A stretch of DNA of 64,000 nucleotides. Origin: Lysobacter firmicutimachus. GTDB taxonomy: Bacteria; Pseudomonadota; Gammaproteobacteria; Xanthomonadales; Xanthomonadaceae. The notes under the pieces were generated by a model, which saw nothing but the letters and a program-made list of their open reading frames with translations, was not told the origin of the DNA and did no database searches. Location: positions 4,436,001 to 4,500,000 of the forward strand of contig NZ_JBANDL010000002.1 in the NCBI RefSeq assembly GCF_037027445.1, read 5' to 3'. This document shows, in pieces, positions 35,092-44,650 of this stretch (position 1 is its first letter; every line of letters begins with the position of its first letter). A program made the translations under genes and the position numbers.

Positions 35092-35898
35092 GTGACTTCC
35101 AGATTCCTGCCCTTGACGCTCGCGCTCGCCGCCGCGGGCGCCTGCGCCGCCCTGCCCGCGCGCGCGGAAGACGACCGCTTCACCGTGCGCCTCGGCGCGA
35201 TGTCGGTCGACGCCAGCGGCGAACTCAGCGCCGGCACCACGTTCCGCGGCGATCCTTACCGCTTCAGCCAGGACTTCGATTTCGGCAGCGAGGAAACCGT
35301 GCCGCGGATCGAAGGGCTGTTCCGTTTCAGCGAACGCAATCGCCTGCTGTTCAACTACTTCGGCTACGACAAGAAGCGCCGCGCCACGCTCAGCGAGAAC
35401 GTGTCCTTCGGCGACACCACCCTTCCCGCCGGCAGCTTCGCCGAGGCCAAGGCCAAGTTCGAACTCGCCAGCCTGGTCTACGACTACGCCGTGGTCGAAA
35501 CCCAGACCGTCAGCTGGGGCCTGCAGATCGGCGTGGAGTACGCCAAGCTCGAAGGCAAGCTGCGCGCCGCTTCCGGCCCCGACAGCTACCGCACCAGTTC
35601 TAGCGAAGACGGCTACGCGCCGGTCGTCGGCACGCGCCTGACCGTGGCGCCGAACGATCGCTGGCGCTTCGTCGTGCAGGGCCAGTACCTCGACGCCGAC
35701 TGGGGCGACTTCGGCGATTACGAAGGCGACCTGAGCCGCGCCAATGCCCTGGTCGAATACCGCTTCACCCCGGCGATCGGCGCCTTCGTCGGCTACGACT
35801 GGTTCAAGATCGACGCGCGCCGCAGCGGCCGCGACGGCGTGCTCGGCCTGGACCAGCGCTTCAAGGGGCCGATGGCGGGGGTGACGTTCTCGTTCTGA
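35092..35898 (+). CDS. Outer-membrane beta-barrel protein of unknown function
   Basis: A 268-residue exported protein with signal peptide (LPLTLALAAAGACAALPARA) and a run of alternating hydrophobic/polar strands, ending in Phe (GVTFSF), the usual outer-membrane insertion signal. Strand pairs such as FRFSERNRLLFNYFGYDKK and WRFVVQGQYLDADW fit an 8-10-stranded barrel. The start is a GTG at 35092 with GGAG seven bases upstream. No close family can be named. Confidence 0.78.
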   Translation: MTSRFLPLTLALAAAGACAALPARAEDDRFTVRLGAMSVDASGELSAGTTFRGDPYRFSQDFDFGSEETVPRIEGLFRFSERNRLLFNYFGYDKKRRATLSENVSFGDTTLPAGSFAEAKAKFELASLVYDYAVVETQTVSWGLQIGVEYAKLEGKLRAASGPDSYRTSSSEDGYAPVVGTRLTVAPNDRWRFVVQGQYLDADWGDFGDYEGDLSRANALVEYRFTPAIGAFVGYDWFKIDARRSGRDGVLGLDQRFKGPMAGVTFSF

Positions 35899-35906
35899 AT
35901 CCCCCG

Positions 35907-35936
35907 GCGCCGCCTCCCGTCGGGCGGGAGCGGCGC
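35907..35936. terminator. GC-rich hairpin between convergent genes
   Basis: GCGCCGC-CTCCCG and CGGGAG-CGGCGC pair with one bulge just after the barrel-protein stop. There is no T-run, so its activity as a terminator is uncertain. Confidence 0.4.
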
Positions 35937-36095
35937 AGGCGGCCGTCCGAAGCGGCGGCCTGCCGCGCAGGGCCGAAGCCGTCCACGCCCAACGTTTGCC
36001 CACGAAGCTCGAAGGCTCGCGGCTTCAGCGGCCGCGTTCGCACGCACCGCTTCGATCGACCGCGGCTCGCGCCGTTCCGGACCTGGCGAGAAGCG

Positions 36096-36942
36096 CTACA
36101 GGTCCGGCAGCCAGCCGTAAGGATTGTCCAAACGCTGGCGCAGGCAGGTTTCCAGCGCGGCGGGCATCAGGCCCAGGCGCGCGCGCCGCGCTTCCATCGC
36201 GGCCTCGTCGTCGCTCGGCGTGCGCACTACCCGCTTGCCGTCCCGATACTCGTGCGCGGTGCCGTAGCGCTGCGGTTGCCCGTCGTCGATCAAGGCCCGA
36301 TCGATGCGCTCGGCGACGCCGTGCAGGTAATACGCCGGCGCCCCGGGCGAGGCGAGCTCGGCGCGAAGGAAACGCTCGCCCGCCTCGCGCTGGAACGCCG
36401 CATCGTCGCGGACCGCGGTGATGCCGTACCACAGCACTTCCAGGCCGTCCTCGCCGACCTCGGCCAACCCCGGCAGCGGATCGCGCCGGAGGAACTCGCG
36501 CATCTGCATGGCCTTGGCCTGCGCCTGGGCGCGCTCGGCGCGCACCTCGTCGGTGTCCGGATGCCCGAAAGCCTTGCGCAGCGACTGGTTGTAGTCGGCC
36601 ATCGAAGCCTGCGACATCAGTTCGGTCGCGCTCGCACCGCCGGACCATTGCAGCAGGGCCGTCCGCAGTTCCGGGTCGCGCGGTTCGGCGCGCGCTTCGC
36701 GCCGGGCCTGCGCCCGCTGCGCGCGCGGCGGCCGCGTCGGACCAAGCCCGGCCGCCGGGGCAGTCCGCATAGTCTTGACCGGAGGGAAACTCCGGTAAGA
36801 CCACGGTCGCCGCAGCGGGCGCGCAGATCGCCACGGCCACGGCCAGGCAAATCGCCCGCCATGCCGGCCGGAGCCAGTCCGCGGTGCCCAGGCGGCAACG
36901 AGAAGGGCCATGCGCGAATCGGATCGAACGAATCCAGGCCAT
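36096..36942 (-). pseudogene. Frameshifted gene for a secreted protein of unknown function
   Basis: Two frames share one gene. The 5' part (from the ATG at 36942) reads a clear signal peptide, RAICLAVAVAICAPAAA, then TVVLPEFPSGQDYADCPG. From about 36770-36730 onward that frame becomes low-complexity, while the frame shifted by one base carries the coherent continuation (RTALLQWSGGASATELMSQASMADYN to NPYGWLPDL). The switch lies in a C/G-rich run near 36750-36770. An in-frame ATG at 36911 without signal peptide gives a 271-residue product but an unnatural Arg/Pro N-terminus. Either an indel error or a disrupted gene; no family is recognised. Confidence 0.6.
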
Positions 36943-37108
36943 CGACGTTCTCCTTGGCTTGCCTCGCTGGGACGCCTGGCTTGCCGCCAGGCGTCGCGTT
37001 GCCGCAGTTCCGTAGCGGCCGGCCCCTACCTCTCCAGAAGCCCGGCCCGGACAGCCGCTCCCGATGCGTGGCGCGGCCCGAGCCGCGCCGCCGCCGGGAC
37101 GGCGCCGA

Positions 37109-38941
37109 TCAGCCCTTCTTCTTCGGGATGTACAGATCGGTGATGGTGCCGTCGAACACTTCGGCCGCCATGCCGACCGACTCGCTCAGGGTCGGGTGCG
37201 GGTGGATGGTGTGGCCGATGTCGGCGACTTCGCAGCCCATCTCGATGGCGAGGGCGACCTCGGCGATCAGGTCGCCGGCGTGCACGCCGACGATGCCGCC
37301 GCCGACGATGCGGTGGGTGGCTTCGTCGAAGATCAGCTTGGTGAAGCCCTCGGTGCGGCCCAGGCCGATGGCGCGGCCGCTGGCCGCCCACGGGAACTTG
37401 CCCACCCCGACGCGCAGGCCCTTGGCCTTGGCTTCGGCCTCGGTGACGCCGACCCAGGCGATTTCCGGATCGGTGTAGGCCACCGACGGAATCACCCGCG
37501 CCACCCACTCCTTCTTCTCGCCGGCGGCGACTTCGGCCGCGAGCTTGCCCTCGTGGGTGGCCTTGTGCGCCAGCATCGGATTGCCGACCAGATCGCCGAT
37601 GGCGAAGATGTGCGGCACGTTGGTGCGCATCTGCCGGTCGACCGGAATGAAGCCCCGCTCGGTGACCTGGACCCCGGCCTTGTCGGCGCCGATCTTGGCG
37701 CCGTTGGGCGCGCGGCCGACCGCGACCAGGACGCGGTCGTAGACGCCCGATTCCAGCGCCGGGGCCTTGCCGGCTTCGGCGCTTTCGAACGAGACCTTGA
37801 TGCCGTCCTTCAAGGCTTCGGTGGCGGCGGCCTTGGTCTTCAGATGCACCGCCACGCCCTGCTTCTTGAGCCGGTCGGCGAGCGGCTTGACCAGGTCCGG
37901 ATCGGCGCCCGGCATCAGCTGGTCCATGAACTCGACCACCGTGACCTCGCTGCCGAGCGCGCGGTACACGGTCGCCATTTCCAGGCCGATGATGCCGCCG
38001 CCGACCACCAGCAGCCTGGCCGGCACTTCGGCCAACTCCAGCGCGTCGGTGGAGTCCATCACCCGCGGGTCGCCCCAGGGGAAATTGCCCAGCTTCACCG
38101 CCTGCGAACCGGCGGCGATGATGCATTGCTCGAAACGGATCAGCTGAGTGCCGGCCTCGCCCTGCACTTCCAGCTCGTTGGCCGAGACGAAGGTGCCGAC
38201 GCCGGTCACGGTGCGCACCTTGCGCTGCTTGGCCATGCCGGCCAGGCCCTTGGTCAGCTGGCCGACCACTTTCTCCTTGTACTTGCGCAGCGCGGCCAGG
38301 TCGATCGTCGGCTTGCCGAAGCTGACGCCGTAGTCGCCGGCGTGTTCGGCCTCGTCGATCACCGCGGCGGCATGCAGCAGCGCCTTGGAGGGGATGCAGC
38401 CGACGTTGAGGCAGACGCCGCCGAGGCTGGCGTAGCGCTCGACCAGGACCGTGTCCAGGCCGAGGTCGGCAGCGCGGAACGCGGCGGTGTAGCCGCCGGG
38501 GCCGGAACCGAGCACCAGCATGCGGCACTCGAGGTCGGCCTTGCGGCCGCTGGCGGCCGCGGCGGCGGGCGCCGGCGCGGCGGCCGGCTTGGGCGCTTCG
38601 GCCGGCGCGGCGGCGGCCGGCGCGGGCTGGGTTTCCGCGGCGGGGGCGGCAGCGGCCGGCTTGGCCGCTGCGCCATGGGCGCTATCGGCACTTTCGAGGT
38701 CGGCACTTTCGAGGATGGCGATGACCGCGCCCTCGGAGACCTTGTCGCCGACCTTGACGTTGAGCGACTTGACCACGCCGTCGGCCGACGAGGGCACTTC
38801 CATCGTCGCCTTGTCCGACTCCAGGGTGACCAGGCTCTGGTCCTTCTTGACCGTGTCGCCGACCGCGACCAGCAATTCGATCACGGGTACGTCGTCGTAA
38901 TCGCCGATGTCGGGGACCTTTACTTCGATGCTGCTGGCCAT
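37109..38941 (-). CDS. lpdA: Dihydrolipoyl dehydrogenase (E3) with N-terminal lipoyl domain
   Basis: The E3 component of the pyruvate dehydrogenase complex, re-oxidising dihydrolipoamide with FAD and NAD. The 610 residues include a lipoyl domain (1-80, attachment Lys in LESDKATMEVP), an Ala/Pro swinging linker (about 85-130), then the flavoprotein: FAD site GSGPGGYTAAFRAADLG, redox disulphide GGVCLNVGCIPSK (C-x4-C) and active-site HxxxxE in HTIHPHPTLSE. Lipoyl-fused E3 is known in several proteobacteria, including Xanthomonadaceae and Neisseria. Confidence 0.97.
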   Translation of the reverse strand: MASSIEVKVPDIGDYDDVPVIELLVAVGDTVKKDQSLVTLESDKATMEVPSSADGVVKSLNVKVGDKVSEGAVIAILESADLESADSAHGAAAKPAAAAPAAETQPAPAAAAPAEAPKPAAAPAPAAAAASGRKADLECRMLVLGSGPGGYTAAFRAADLGLDTVLVERYASLGGVCLNVGCIPSKALLHAAAVIDEAEHAGDYGVSFGKPTIDLAALRKYKEKVVGQLTKGLAGMAKQRKVRTVTGVGTFVSANELEVQGEAGTQLIRFEQCIIAAGSQAVKLGNFPWGDPRVMDSTDALELAEVPARLLVVGGGIIGLEMATVYRALGSEVTVVEFMDQLMPGADPDLVKPLADRLKKQGVAVHLKTKAAATEALKDGIKVSFESAEAGKAPALESGVYDRVLVAVGRAPNGAKIGADKAGVQVTERGFIPVDRQMRTNVPHIFAIGDLVGNPMLAHKATHEGKLAAEVAAGEKKEWVARVIPSVAYTDPEIAWVGVTEAEAKAKGLRVGVGKFPWAASGRAIGLGRTEGFTKLIFDEATHRIVGGGIVGVHAGDLIAEVALAIEMGCEVADIGHTIHPHPTLSESVGMAAEVFDGTITDLYIPKKKG

Positions 38942-39038
38942 GGCGCTGGATTCCTTTGATTCGTATCTCGGTGGCGAGGCGGCGGGGCCGGCCGCGCTCG
39001 CGGGTGGGGGACGGCGCGCGGCCGTCGCGGCGTCGCGC

Positions 39039-39737
39039 TCAGCCGGCCGGCGGCGCGGATGCCTCGCTCAGGCGGCGGTCGAGCTCGTCCAGCGACTCCT
39101 CCAGCTCGCGCCAGCGGCGCTCGCGCTTGGAGGCGCTTTCGTTCGAGGCCTCGGTCAGCAGGCCGGCCTGATCCATCATCAGCTCGCCCGCCCCGCAGTC
39201 CGGGCGCAGGCCGCTGACGCGCAGGCCGTCGACCACGAACAGCAACTGGTCCTTGTCGGTGAACTCCGCGCCGCGGTCTTCCGGCACGATGGTCGCCAAG
39301 GCACGTTTCCAACTGGCGACCAAGCGCTGCGCCAGCGGCGCCGGGATCGGCGCCTCTTCGTTCTCGACCTCCTGGTCCACGCGCAGCTGCAGGGCGCCGC
39401 CGTTGCGCGAGGACGCCCACGCCGCGACGCGCTCGCTGGCCGCGGCATGGCGCAGGGTCCAGTCGCCGTCGCCGGGGATCAGCAGCAGGCCGCTTTCGGC
39501 GCCGCGCGCCGGCAGGTACGTCAGGCTCAGCTGCGGCGCGGCCTTGGCCGCGAGCAGTTGCTCCACCGCCGAGCCGTGGTTCTCGGTCGCCGGCGGCCAG
39601 CCGCGGCCGAGCGCGGCCCGGCAATCGTCCTCGGCCTGCGCCAGCGGCGCGACCGACAGCAGTGCGGCCAGGGCGCAGACGGAAAGGCCGCGGCGACGCG
39701 GACGGCGGGAGGCGGAAGCGAGGGCGTGGCGGCTCAT
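39039..39737 (-). CDS. Secreted protein of unknown function within the pdh cluster
   Basis: A 232-residue protein with an Arg-rich n-region and signal peptide (LSVCALAALLSVAPLAQA), then a periplasmic domain and a C-terminal coiled coil (RRWRELEESLDELDRRLSEA). It lies on the same strand between the E2 and E3 genes with gaps of about 100 bases on each side, so it is probably co-transcribed. No family is recognised. The start at 39737 is preferred; an ATG four codons upstream (39749) is possible. Confidence 0.72.
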   Translation of the reverse strand: MSRHALASASRRPRRRGLSVCALAALLSVAPLAQAEDDCRAALGRGWPPATENHGSAVEQLLAAKAAPQLSLTYLPARGAESGLLLIPGDGDWTLRHAAASERVAAWASSRNGGALQLRVDQEVENEEAPIPAPLAQRLVASWKRALATIVPEDRGAEFTDKDQLLFVVDGLRVSGLRPDCGAGELMMDQAGLLTEASNESASKRERRWRELEESLDELDRRLSEASAPPAG

Positions 39738-39841
39738 GGCGTCGGGCATTCCTGTAGGACGTCGGGGCTGGAAGCGATCGGCGGCGCGCAGGGCGCCGTG
39801 CGACCGGCGGCGGCGAGCCGCGCCGGTCCCGACGAACGCTT

Positions 39842-41236
39842 TTACAGCAGCACGCGGCGCATGTCGCCGAGCAGCTGGCCCAGGTAGGCGGTGAAACGGG
39901 CAGCGGCGGCGCCGTCGATCACGCGGTGATCGTAGGACAGCGACAGCGGCAGGATCAGGCGCGGCGCGAACTGCTTGCCGTCCCAGACCGGCTTGGTCGC
40001 CGACTTGGACACGCCCAGGATCGCCACTTCCGGCGCGTTGACGATCGGGGTGAACGCGGTACCGCCGATGCCGCCGAGCGAGCTGATCGAGAAACAGCCG
40101 CCGCTCATGTCGGCCGGGCCGAGCTTGCCGTCGCGCGCCTTGGCGGCGAGTTCGCCGGTTTCCTTGGCGATCTGCAGCACGCCCTTCTTGTCGCAGTCGC
40201 GCACTACCGGCACGACCAGGCCGTTCGGGGTGTCCGCGGCGAAGCCGATGTGGAAGTACTTCTTCAGGGTCAGGTTGTCGCCGGTCGCATCGAGCGAGGC
40301 GTTGAAGGTCGGGAACTTCTGCAGCGCCGACACCGAGGCCTTCATCAGGAACGCGAGCATGGTCAGCTTGATGCCGGCCTTCTCGTTTTCCTTGTTCAGC
40401 GCCACGCGCAGCGCTTCCAGGTCGGTGATGTCGGCGTCGTCGTGCTGGGTGACGTGCGGGATCATCGCCCAATTGCGCGCCAGGTTGGCGCCGGAGAGCT
40501 TCTGGATGCGAGTCAGCGGCTTGGTTTCGGTTTCGCCGAACTTGCTGAAGTCGACCTTCGGCCACGGCAGCAGGTTGAGGCCGCCGCCCAGCGACGGCGC
40601 GGCGCCGGCCGGTGCGCCCGGCGCGACCGCCGACTGCATGACGCCCTTGACGAAGGACTGCACGTCTTCCTTGCTGATCCGGCCGCCACGCGAACTGCCG
40701 GTGACGCGGGCCAGGTCGACGCCCAACTCGCGCGCGAACAAGCGCACCGCCGGGCTGGCGTAGGGCACCTTGTCCGGCATCAGTTCGTCGGCGGTGAAGG
40801 CCACCGGCGGGCTGCGCGGCGGCATGGCTTCCGGGTCGGTGTTCTGGCCGGCGCCGGCCAGGACCGCCGGCGGAGTCGGCGCGGCGGCCTTGGCCGGGGC
40901 CGGTTCGCTCTTGGCCGGGGCTTCGACCTTGGCCGGAGCGGCCGCGGCGGCCGGCTGAGCCGCCGCTTGCGCCGGCGCCGGTTTGGCCTCGCCGTCGGCG
41001 ACCTCGATCAGCGCCACCACGCTGCCTTCCGACAGCTCGTCGCCGATCTTGACCTTGAGTTCGCGCACGATGCCGGCGAACGGCGCCGGCACTTCCATGG
41101 TGGCCTTGTCGGATTCCAGCGTGACCAGGCTCTGGTCCCGGGTCACCGTGTCGCCGACCGCGACCAGCAGTTCGATGACGGGTACGCCGTCGTAGTCGCC
41201 GATATCGGGGACGCGTGCTTCCTTCAACTCAGCCAT
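39842..41236 (-). CDS. aceF: Dihydrolipoyllysine acetyltransferase (pyruvate dehydrogenase E2)
   Basis: The core of the pyruvate dehydrogenase complex, 464 residues. A single lipoyl domain (1-80, Lys in LESDKATMEVP) is followed by an Ala/Pro linker, the peripheral-subunit-binding domain (ASPAVRLFARELGVDLARVTGSSRGGRISKEDV, about 158-192), and the catalytic domain with HRVIDGAAAARF near residue 440 (catalytic His and Asp). The E2 lipoyl domain is almost identical to that of the neighbouring E3. aceE is not in this window. Confidence 0.96.
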   Translation of the reverse strand: MAELKEARVPDIGDYDGVPVIELLVAVGDTVTRDQSLVTLESDKATMEVPAPFAGIVRELKVKIGDELSEGSVVALIEVADGEAKPAPAQAAAQPAAAAAPAKVEAPAKSEPAPAKAAAPTPPAVLAGAGQNTDPEAMPPRSPPVAFTADELMPDKVPYASPAVRLFARELGVDLARVTGSSRGGRISKEDVQSFVKGVMQSAVAPGAPAGAAPSLGGGLNLLPWPKVDFSKFGETETKPLTRIQKLSGANLARNWAMIPHVTQHDDADITDLEALRVALNKENEKAGIKLTMLAFLMKASVSALQKFPTFNASLDATGDNLTLKKYFHIGFAADTPNGLVVPVVRDCDKKGVLQIAKETGELAAKARDGKLGPADMSGGCFSISSLGGIGGTAFTPIVNAPEVAILGVSKSATKPVWDGKQFAPRLILPLSLSYDHRVIDGAAAARFTAYLGQLLGDMRRVLL

Positions 41237-41385
41237 TTCGTGGGGCTCCGCAATGCGCGAAAACCCTATTGTGGCGTTTGCAGGCGGTCACGCCAACCGC
41301 GTTGCCGGGCGGGGCGTACTAAAGGCCTAAGCGGCACAAAGTCGCCCTCGGGACGGGTCAGCGTACGCCCCGGTATTGCCGCCGC

Positions 41386-42150
41386 TCAGGGCTGTTTCGG
41401 CGTGTGTTCGACCCGCAGCAGGCCCAGCGCTCCGCCCTCGTAACGGTACGAGAGGGCGTCTTCGAGCTTGTCCAGCTCGCCCATCCGCTGGCACAGGCCG
41501 TCGGCGCTGCGCTCCAGCGCCTTGGCGCGCGGCTGCACCGCGGCCTCGATCTTGGCGTCGAGCTGTTCCAGGCGCTTGAAGCGTTCCAGATCGCCGCTGA
41601 AGGCCGCGCTGACTGCGCCGCCGACCACGTCGCCGAGCACCGCCGGCAGGGCATCGCCGAGCGCGTCGCCGATGCCGTCGCCGAGCGCCTTGCCGCTGAA
41701 ACGGGTCGGCGTGATGGCCTGGCTCAGCCGCGCGTCGAGCTCGCGCCGGGCCTTCTCGATCTGGCCGCGGGTGCGCTCGGGATGGTCGCCGAGCGTGGCG
41801 GCGACCTCGCCCAGCGCGGTGAACGCGATATAGGCCGCCTCGCGGCCGATGTGCTGGGCCTCGACCATCGCCGCGCGGGTGCCGCGCTCGAACTCGGCCA
41901 GGCGACGCGAGTCGTCGGCGCTCAGCGTCACCCAGCGGTCGTCGACGAACATCCGCCCCTGGCGCATCACGATCGCCTTCGGTGCGCCGCTCTCGCGGGT
42001 CAGGATCAGGCTGCGCTCGTTGAGGGTCAGGTGGTAATCGCTGTCGATGTTGCACTCGGAGTCGACCTTGATGTTGGCCGCGAAAGCCGAGCCGCAGGCC
42101 AGCGTCGCTGCGGCCAGAGCGGTCAGTCGGAGCGCTTGCAGGGGACGCAT
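41386..42150 (-). CDS. DUF2884 (YggN) family periplasmic protein
   Basis: A 254-residue exported protein with signal peptide (LTALAAATLACGSAFAA). The sequence CNIDSDYHLTLNERSLILTRESGAPK matches the DUF2884/YggN beginning, and a long helical region (ERFKRLEQLDAKIEAAVQPRAKALERSADGLCQRMGELDKLE) fills the second half. Function unknown. Confidence 0.8.
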   Translation of the reverse strand: MRPLQALRLTALAAATLACGSAFAANIKVDSECNIDSDYHLTLNERSLILTRESGAPKAIVMRQGRMFVDDRWVTLSADDSRRLAEFERGTRAAMVEAQHIGREAAYIAFTALGEVAATLGDHPERTRGQIEKARRELDARLSQAITPTRFSGKALGDGIGDALGDALPAVLGDVVGGAVSAAFSGDLERFKRLEQLDAKIEAAVQPRAKALERSADGLCQRMGELDKLEDALSYRYEGGALGLLRVEHTPKQP

Positions 42151-42873
42151 CGCCGGATCCTTGACGGTGAAGTGGCGCCAGTGTGCCGCGCGCGCGGCCG
42201 CCGCGTCCCGTGCCGGTCGGCGGCATGACCTTCGTCATGGCGCAGCAGCAGGCCCGCAATGGCCGGTGCGTGCGGTCTTGCCGACCGCCGTGGACAGGGA
42301 CGCAGGGGTTGAGCCCTCGGCTCGATCGCCTGCATCCCTCGCATCGGGCGACGAGAGGCCAAGCCTGGGCTGCGGAGGAGATCCCGGCGCCGACCGCGTC
42401 GCGATCGCCCCCTCCTCGAACGCCTGCATGCGACGCCGCGGCGGCTTCGAAGCGACGCTGCGCAGGCTGCGGTCATGCCCGATTCATCGGCAGGTTCCTG
42501 CGCTCGACGTTTGCCGCATGCGCTCGCAATCCACACATTTCATGCACGAACGATGAGGTGCGCTTTGTTAAACGAAGCACGCAACATTTCGCCGCCCGCA
42601 TGAAACCGCATGAAAATAGGCATTTTCCAGATCATCGCGACGGATCGGCGCAGAGCTGCGCGGGCCCGCGTACGCGAGCCATGAGGCGCAACGCAAGCAC
42701 TCATGTGTTCATTGAATTCACTTTTTCCGCGGAAAAACCGCCTTTAACACGATGTTCGCGTGAAAGTTCCTTCACCTTCGTTCGCGCGGCAAGTTCGGTT
42801 CATGCAAGCGTCGCTACCTTGTGCCCGCCTCCCCCAAGGCGTCAGCAACACCACAACAACAGGAGTCGACTCC
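42151..42873. promoter_or_regulatory. Long intergenic region upstream of ompW with a perfect palindrome
   Basis: 723 bases without a supportable gene. The last 350 bases are AT-richer than the genome and end in AGGAG (42861-42865) before the ompW ATG. TTTTTCCGCGGAAAAA at 42722-42737 is a perfect 16-base palindrome and a plausible operator. No convincing -35/-10 pair was found. Confidence 0.5.
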
Positions 42874-43509
42874 ATGAACCGCTTTCGTCATTTGACCCTT
42901 GCCCTGATGGGTGCCATGGCCTTCGCCCCGGCCGCCTTCGCTCAGGATGCCGCTTCCACCTATACCGCCAGCGGCAAGCGTTTCGCCGTCGTCGGCGGCT
43001 ACGCGCTGACCCAGCCGACCAAGAATCCGCAGATCGGCGGCGTGCGCAGCGACCTCGACGGCGACGGCGCCGCGACGCTGAGCGCCAGCTACTACATCAA
43101 CGACAACATCGCCATCGAAGCCTGGGGCGCGGCCGACAAGTTCGGTCACCGCGTCAACAGCGGCGGCGGCAAGATCGGCAGCGTCGATTCGCAGCCGGTC
43201 GCGCTGAGCGGCCAGTACCACTTCCGCGGCGCCGACAGCATCGTGCGTCCGTTCGTGGGCCTGGGCTACTACCAGGCCAACTACAGCGGCGAGAAGCTGC
43301 TCGGCGGCCAGCGCCTGGGCGTGGAGAACGCCAAGGGCGGCATCGCCACCGCCGGCGTCGACCTCAACATCAACCCGACCTGGTTCGCCCGCGCCGATGT
43401 GCGCTACATGCAGGGCAGCAAGTCGGACGTGAAGCTGAACGGCGTCAAGGTCGGCGAAGCCGAGCTCAACCCGATCACCCTGGGCGTGGGCATCGGCGCG
43501 CGCTTCTGA
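42874..43509 (+). CDS. ompW: OmpW family outer-membrane protein
   Basis: A 211-residue small barrel (8 strands) with signal peptide (LALMGAMAFAPAAFA). The OmpW/AlkL pattern is seen in ATLSASYYINDNIAIEAWGAADKFGH, PVALSGQYHF, VRPFVGLGYYQANY and the end NPITLGVGIGARF. Members form a hydrophobic channel for small non-polar compounds. The start at 42874 has AGGAG nine bases before it. Confidence 0.9.
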   Translation: MNRFRHLTLALMGAMAFAPAAFAQDAASTYTASGKRFAVVGGYALTQPTKNPQIGGVRSDLDGDGAATLSASYYINDNIAIEAWGAADKFGHRVNSGGGKIGSVDSQPVALSGQYHFRGADSIVRPFVGLGYYQANYSGEKLLGGQRLGVENAKGGIATAGVDLNINPTWFARADVRYMQGSKSDVKLNGVKVGEAELNPITLGVGIGARF

Positions 43510-43547
43510 TCGGTGCGCCCGATCGGCATGTCCGATCGGAAACGCGA

Positions 43548-43579
43548 CAACGGGCTCCTTCGGGGGCCCGTTGTTTTTT
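43548..43579 (+). terminator. Rho-independent terminator after ompW
   Basis: CAACGGGCTCC-TTCG-GGGGCCCGTTG is an 11-base stem (one T-G pair) with a stable TTCG tetraloop, followed by TTTTTT. A very strong terminator. Confidence 0.92.
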
Positions 43580-43613
43580 GCGCATCGTTTTTTCGGGCGC
43601 CGCCGCGCGCGGC

Positions 43614-44498
43614 TCAGGGATGTTCGGATTCGGCGTGGACGCTTTCGCGCCGCAGCAGGTACAGGCCGCTGGCGACGATGATCGCCGCGCCCAGCCAGGT
43701 CACCGAATCGGGCAGCACGCCCCACAGGCTGAGGTCGAGCAGCACGCCCCAGATCAGGGCGGTGTACTCCAGCGGCGCGATCAGCGAGGCCTCGCCCAGG
43801 CGGAACGCCTCGGTGACCGCGTACTGGCCGATCGAACCGGCCACGCCCAGCCCGGCGATCAGCCACAGGTCGCGCGACTGGATCGGCGTCCACTCCGGCC
43901 ACGCCAACGCGCCCGCCCCCAGCGTGATCATGACCATCAGCCAGACCATCATCGCCTGGGTGCTGTCGGTGCGCGCCAGCAGGCGCACGGTGATCGCGCT
44001 GACCGCATAGCCCAGCGCCGCGCCGAGAATGCCCAACGCGGCCAGGCTCATCATGCCCTCGCCGGTGGGCCGCAACAGCACCAGCACGCCGAGCAGGCCG
44101 ATGCCGATCGCGACCCAGCGGCGCGGGCCGACCCGCTCGCCGAGGATCGGCCCGGACAGCGCGGTGATCAGCAACGGCGCGATGAAGAAGATCGAGTACG
44201 CGCTCGACAAGGGCAGCCGGTTCACGCCGTAGACGAAGCAGGCCATCATGCCGACGCCGAGCACCCCGCGCAGCAGGTGCAGCGGCCAGCGCACCCGCAC
44301 CAAGGGCCGCCAGCCGGCGCTGGCCAGGGCCCAGGTCAACACGAACGGCAACGACGAGACGCCGCGCAGGGCCGCGACCTGGAACGGCGGGTAGTGCTCG
44401 GACAAGAGTTTCAGGATCGCGTCCATCAGCGAGAACATCACCACCGCGACCAGCATGGTGGCGACCGCGCGGCCGCGGTGCGGATGGGCCGCGGTCAT
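43614..44498 (-). CDS. EamA/DMT family inner-membrane transporter
   Basis: A 294-residue protein with ten transmembrane helices in two EamA repeats (first AVVMFSLMDAILKLLSEHYPPFQVAALRG, second from about 145). The family moves small metabolites, often as exporters. The start at 44498 (MTAAHPHRGR) is used; the frame's longer open extension overlaps unrelated genes and is a shadow. Convergent with ompW, with a terminator between them. Confidence 0.88.
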   Translation of the reverse strand: MTAAHPHRGRAVATMLVAVVMFSLMDAILKLLSEHYPPFQVAALRGVSSLPFVLTWALASAGWRPLVRVRWPLHLLRGVLGVGMMACFVYGVNRLPLSSAYSIFFIAPLLITALSGPILGERVGPRRWVAIGIGLLGVLVLLRPTGEGMMSLAALGILGAALGYAVSAITVRLLARTDSTQAMMVWLMVMITLGAGALAWPEWTPIQSRDLWLIAGLGVAGSIGQYAVTEAFRLGEASLIAPLEYTALIWGVLLDLSLWGVLPDSVTWLGAAIIVASGLYLLRRESVHAESEHP

Positions 44499-44650
44499 GG
44501 CGCGCACGCCGGCGCGAAGACGGGACGCGGCGCGCGCGGCGGGCCGTGGAAGCGAGGAGAAGGCATGATCGAAAACAATCGCGTGGACGACCCCATCATG
44601 CCGCGCGGCGCGATGGTCGTCATCCGTCTTCGGGCGAGGCGTGCAGGGCC

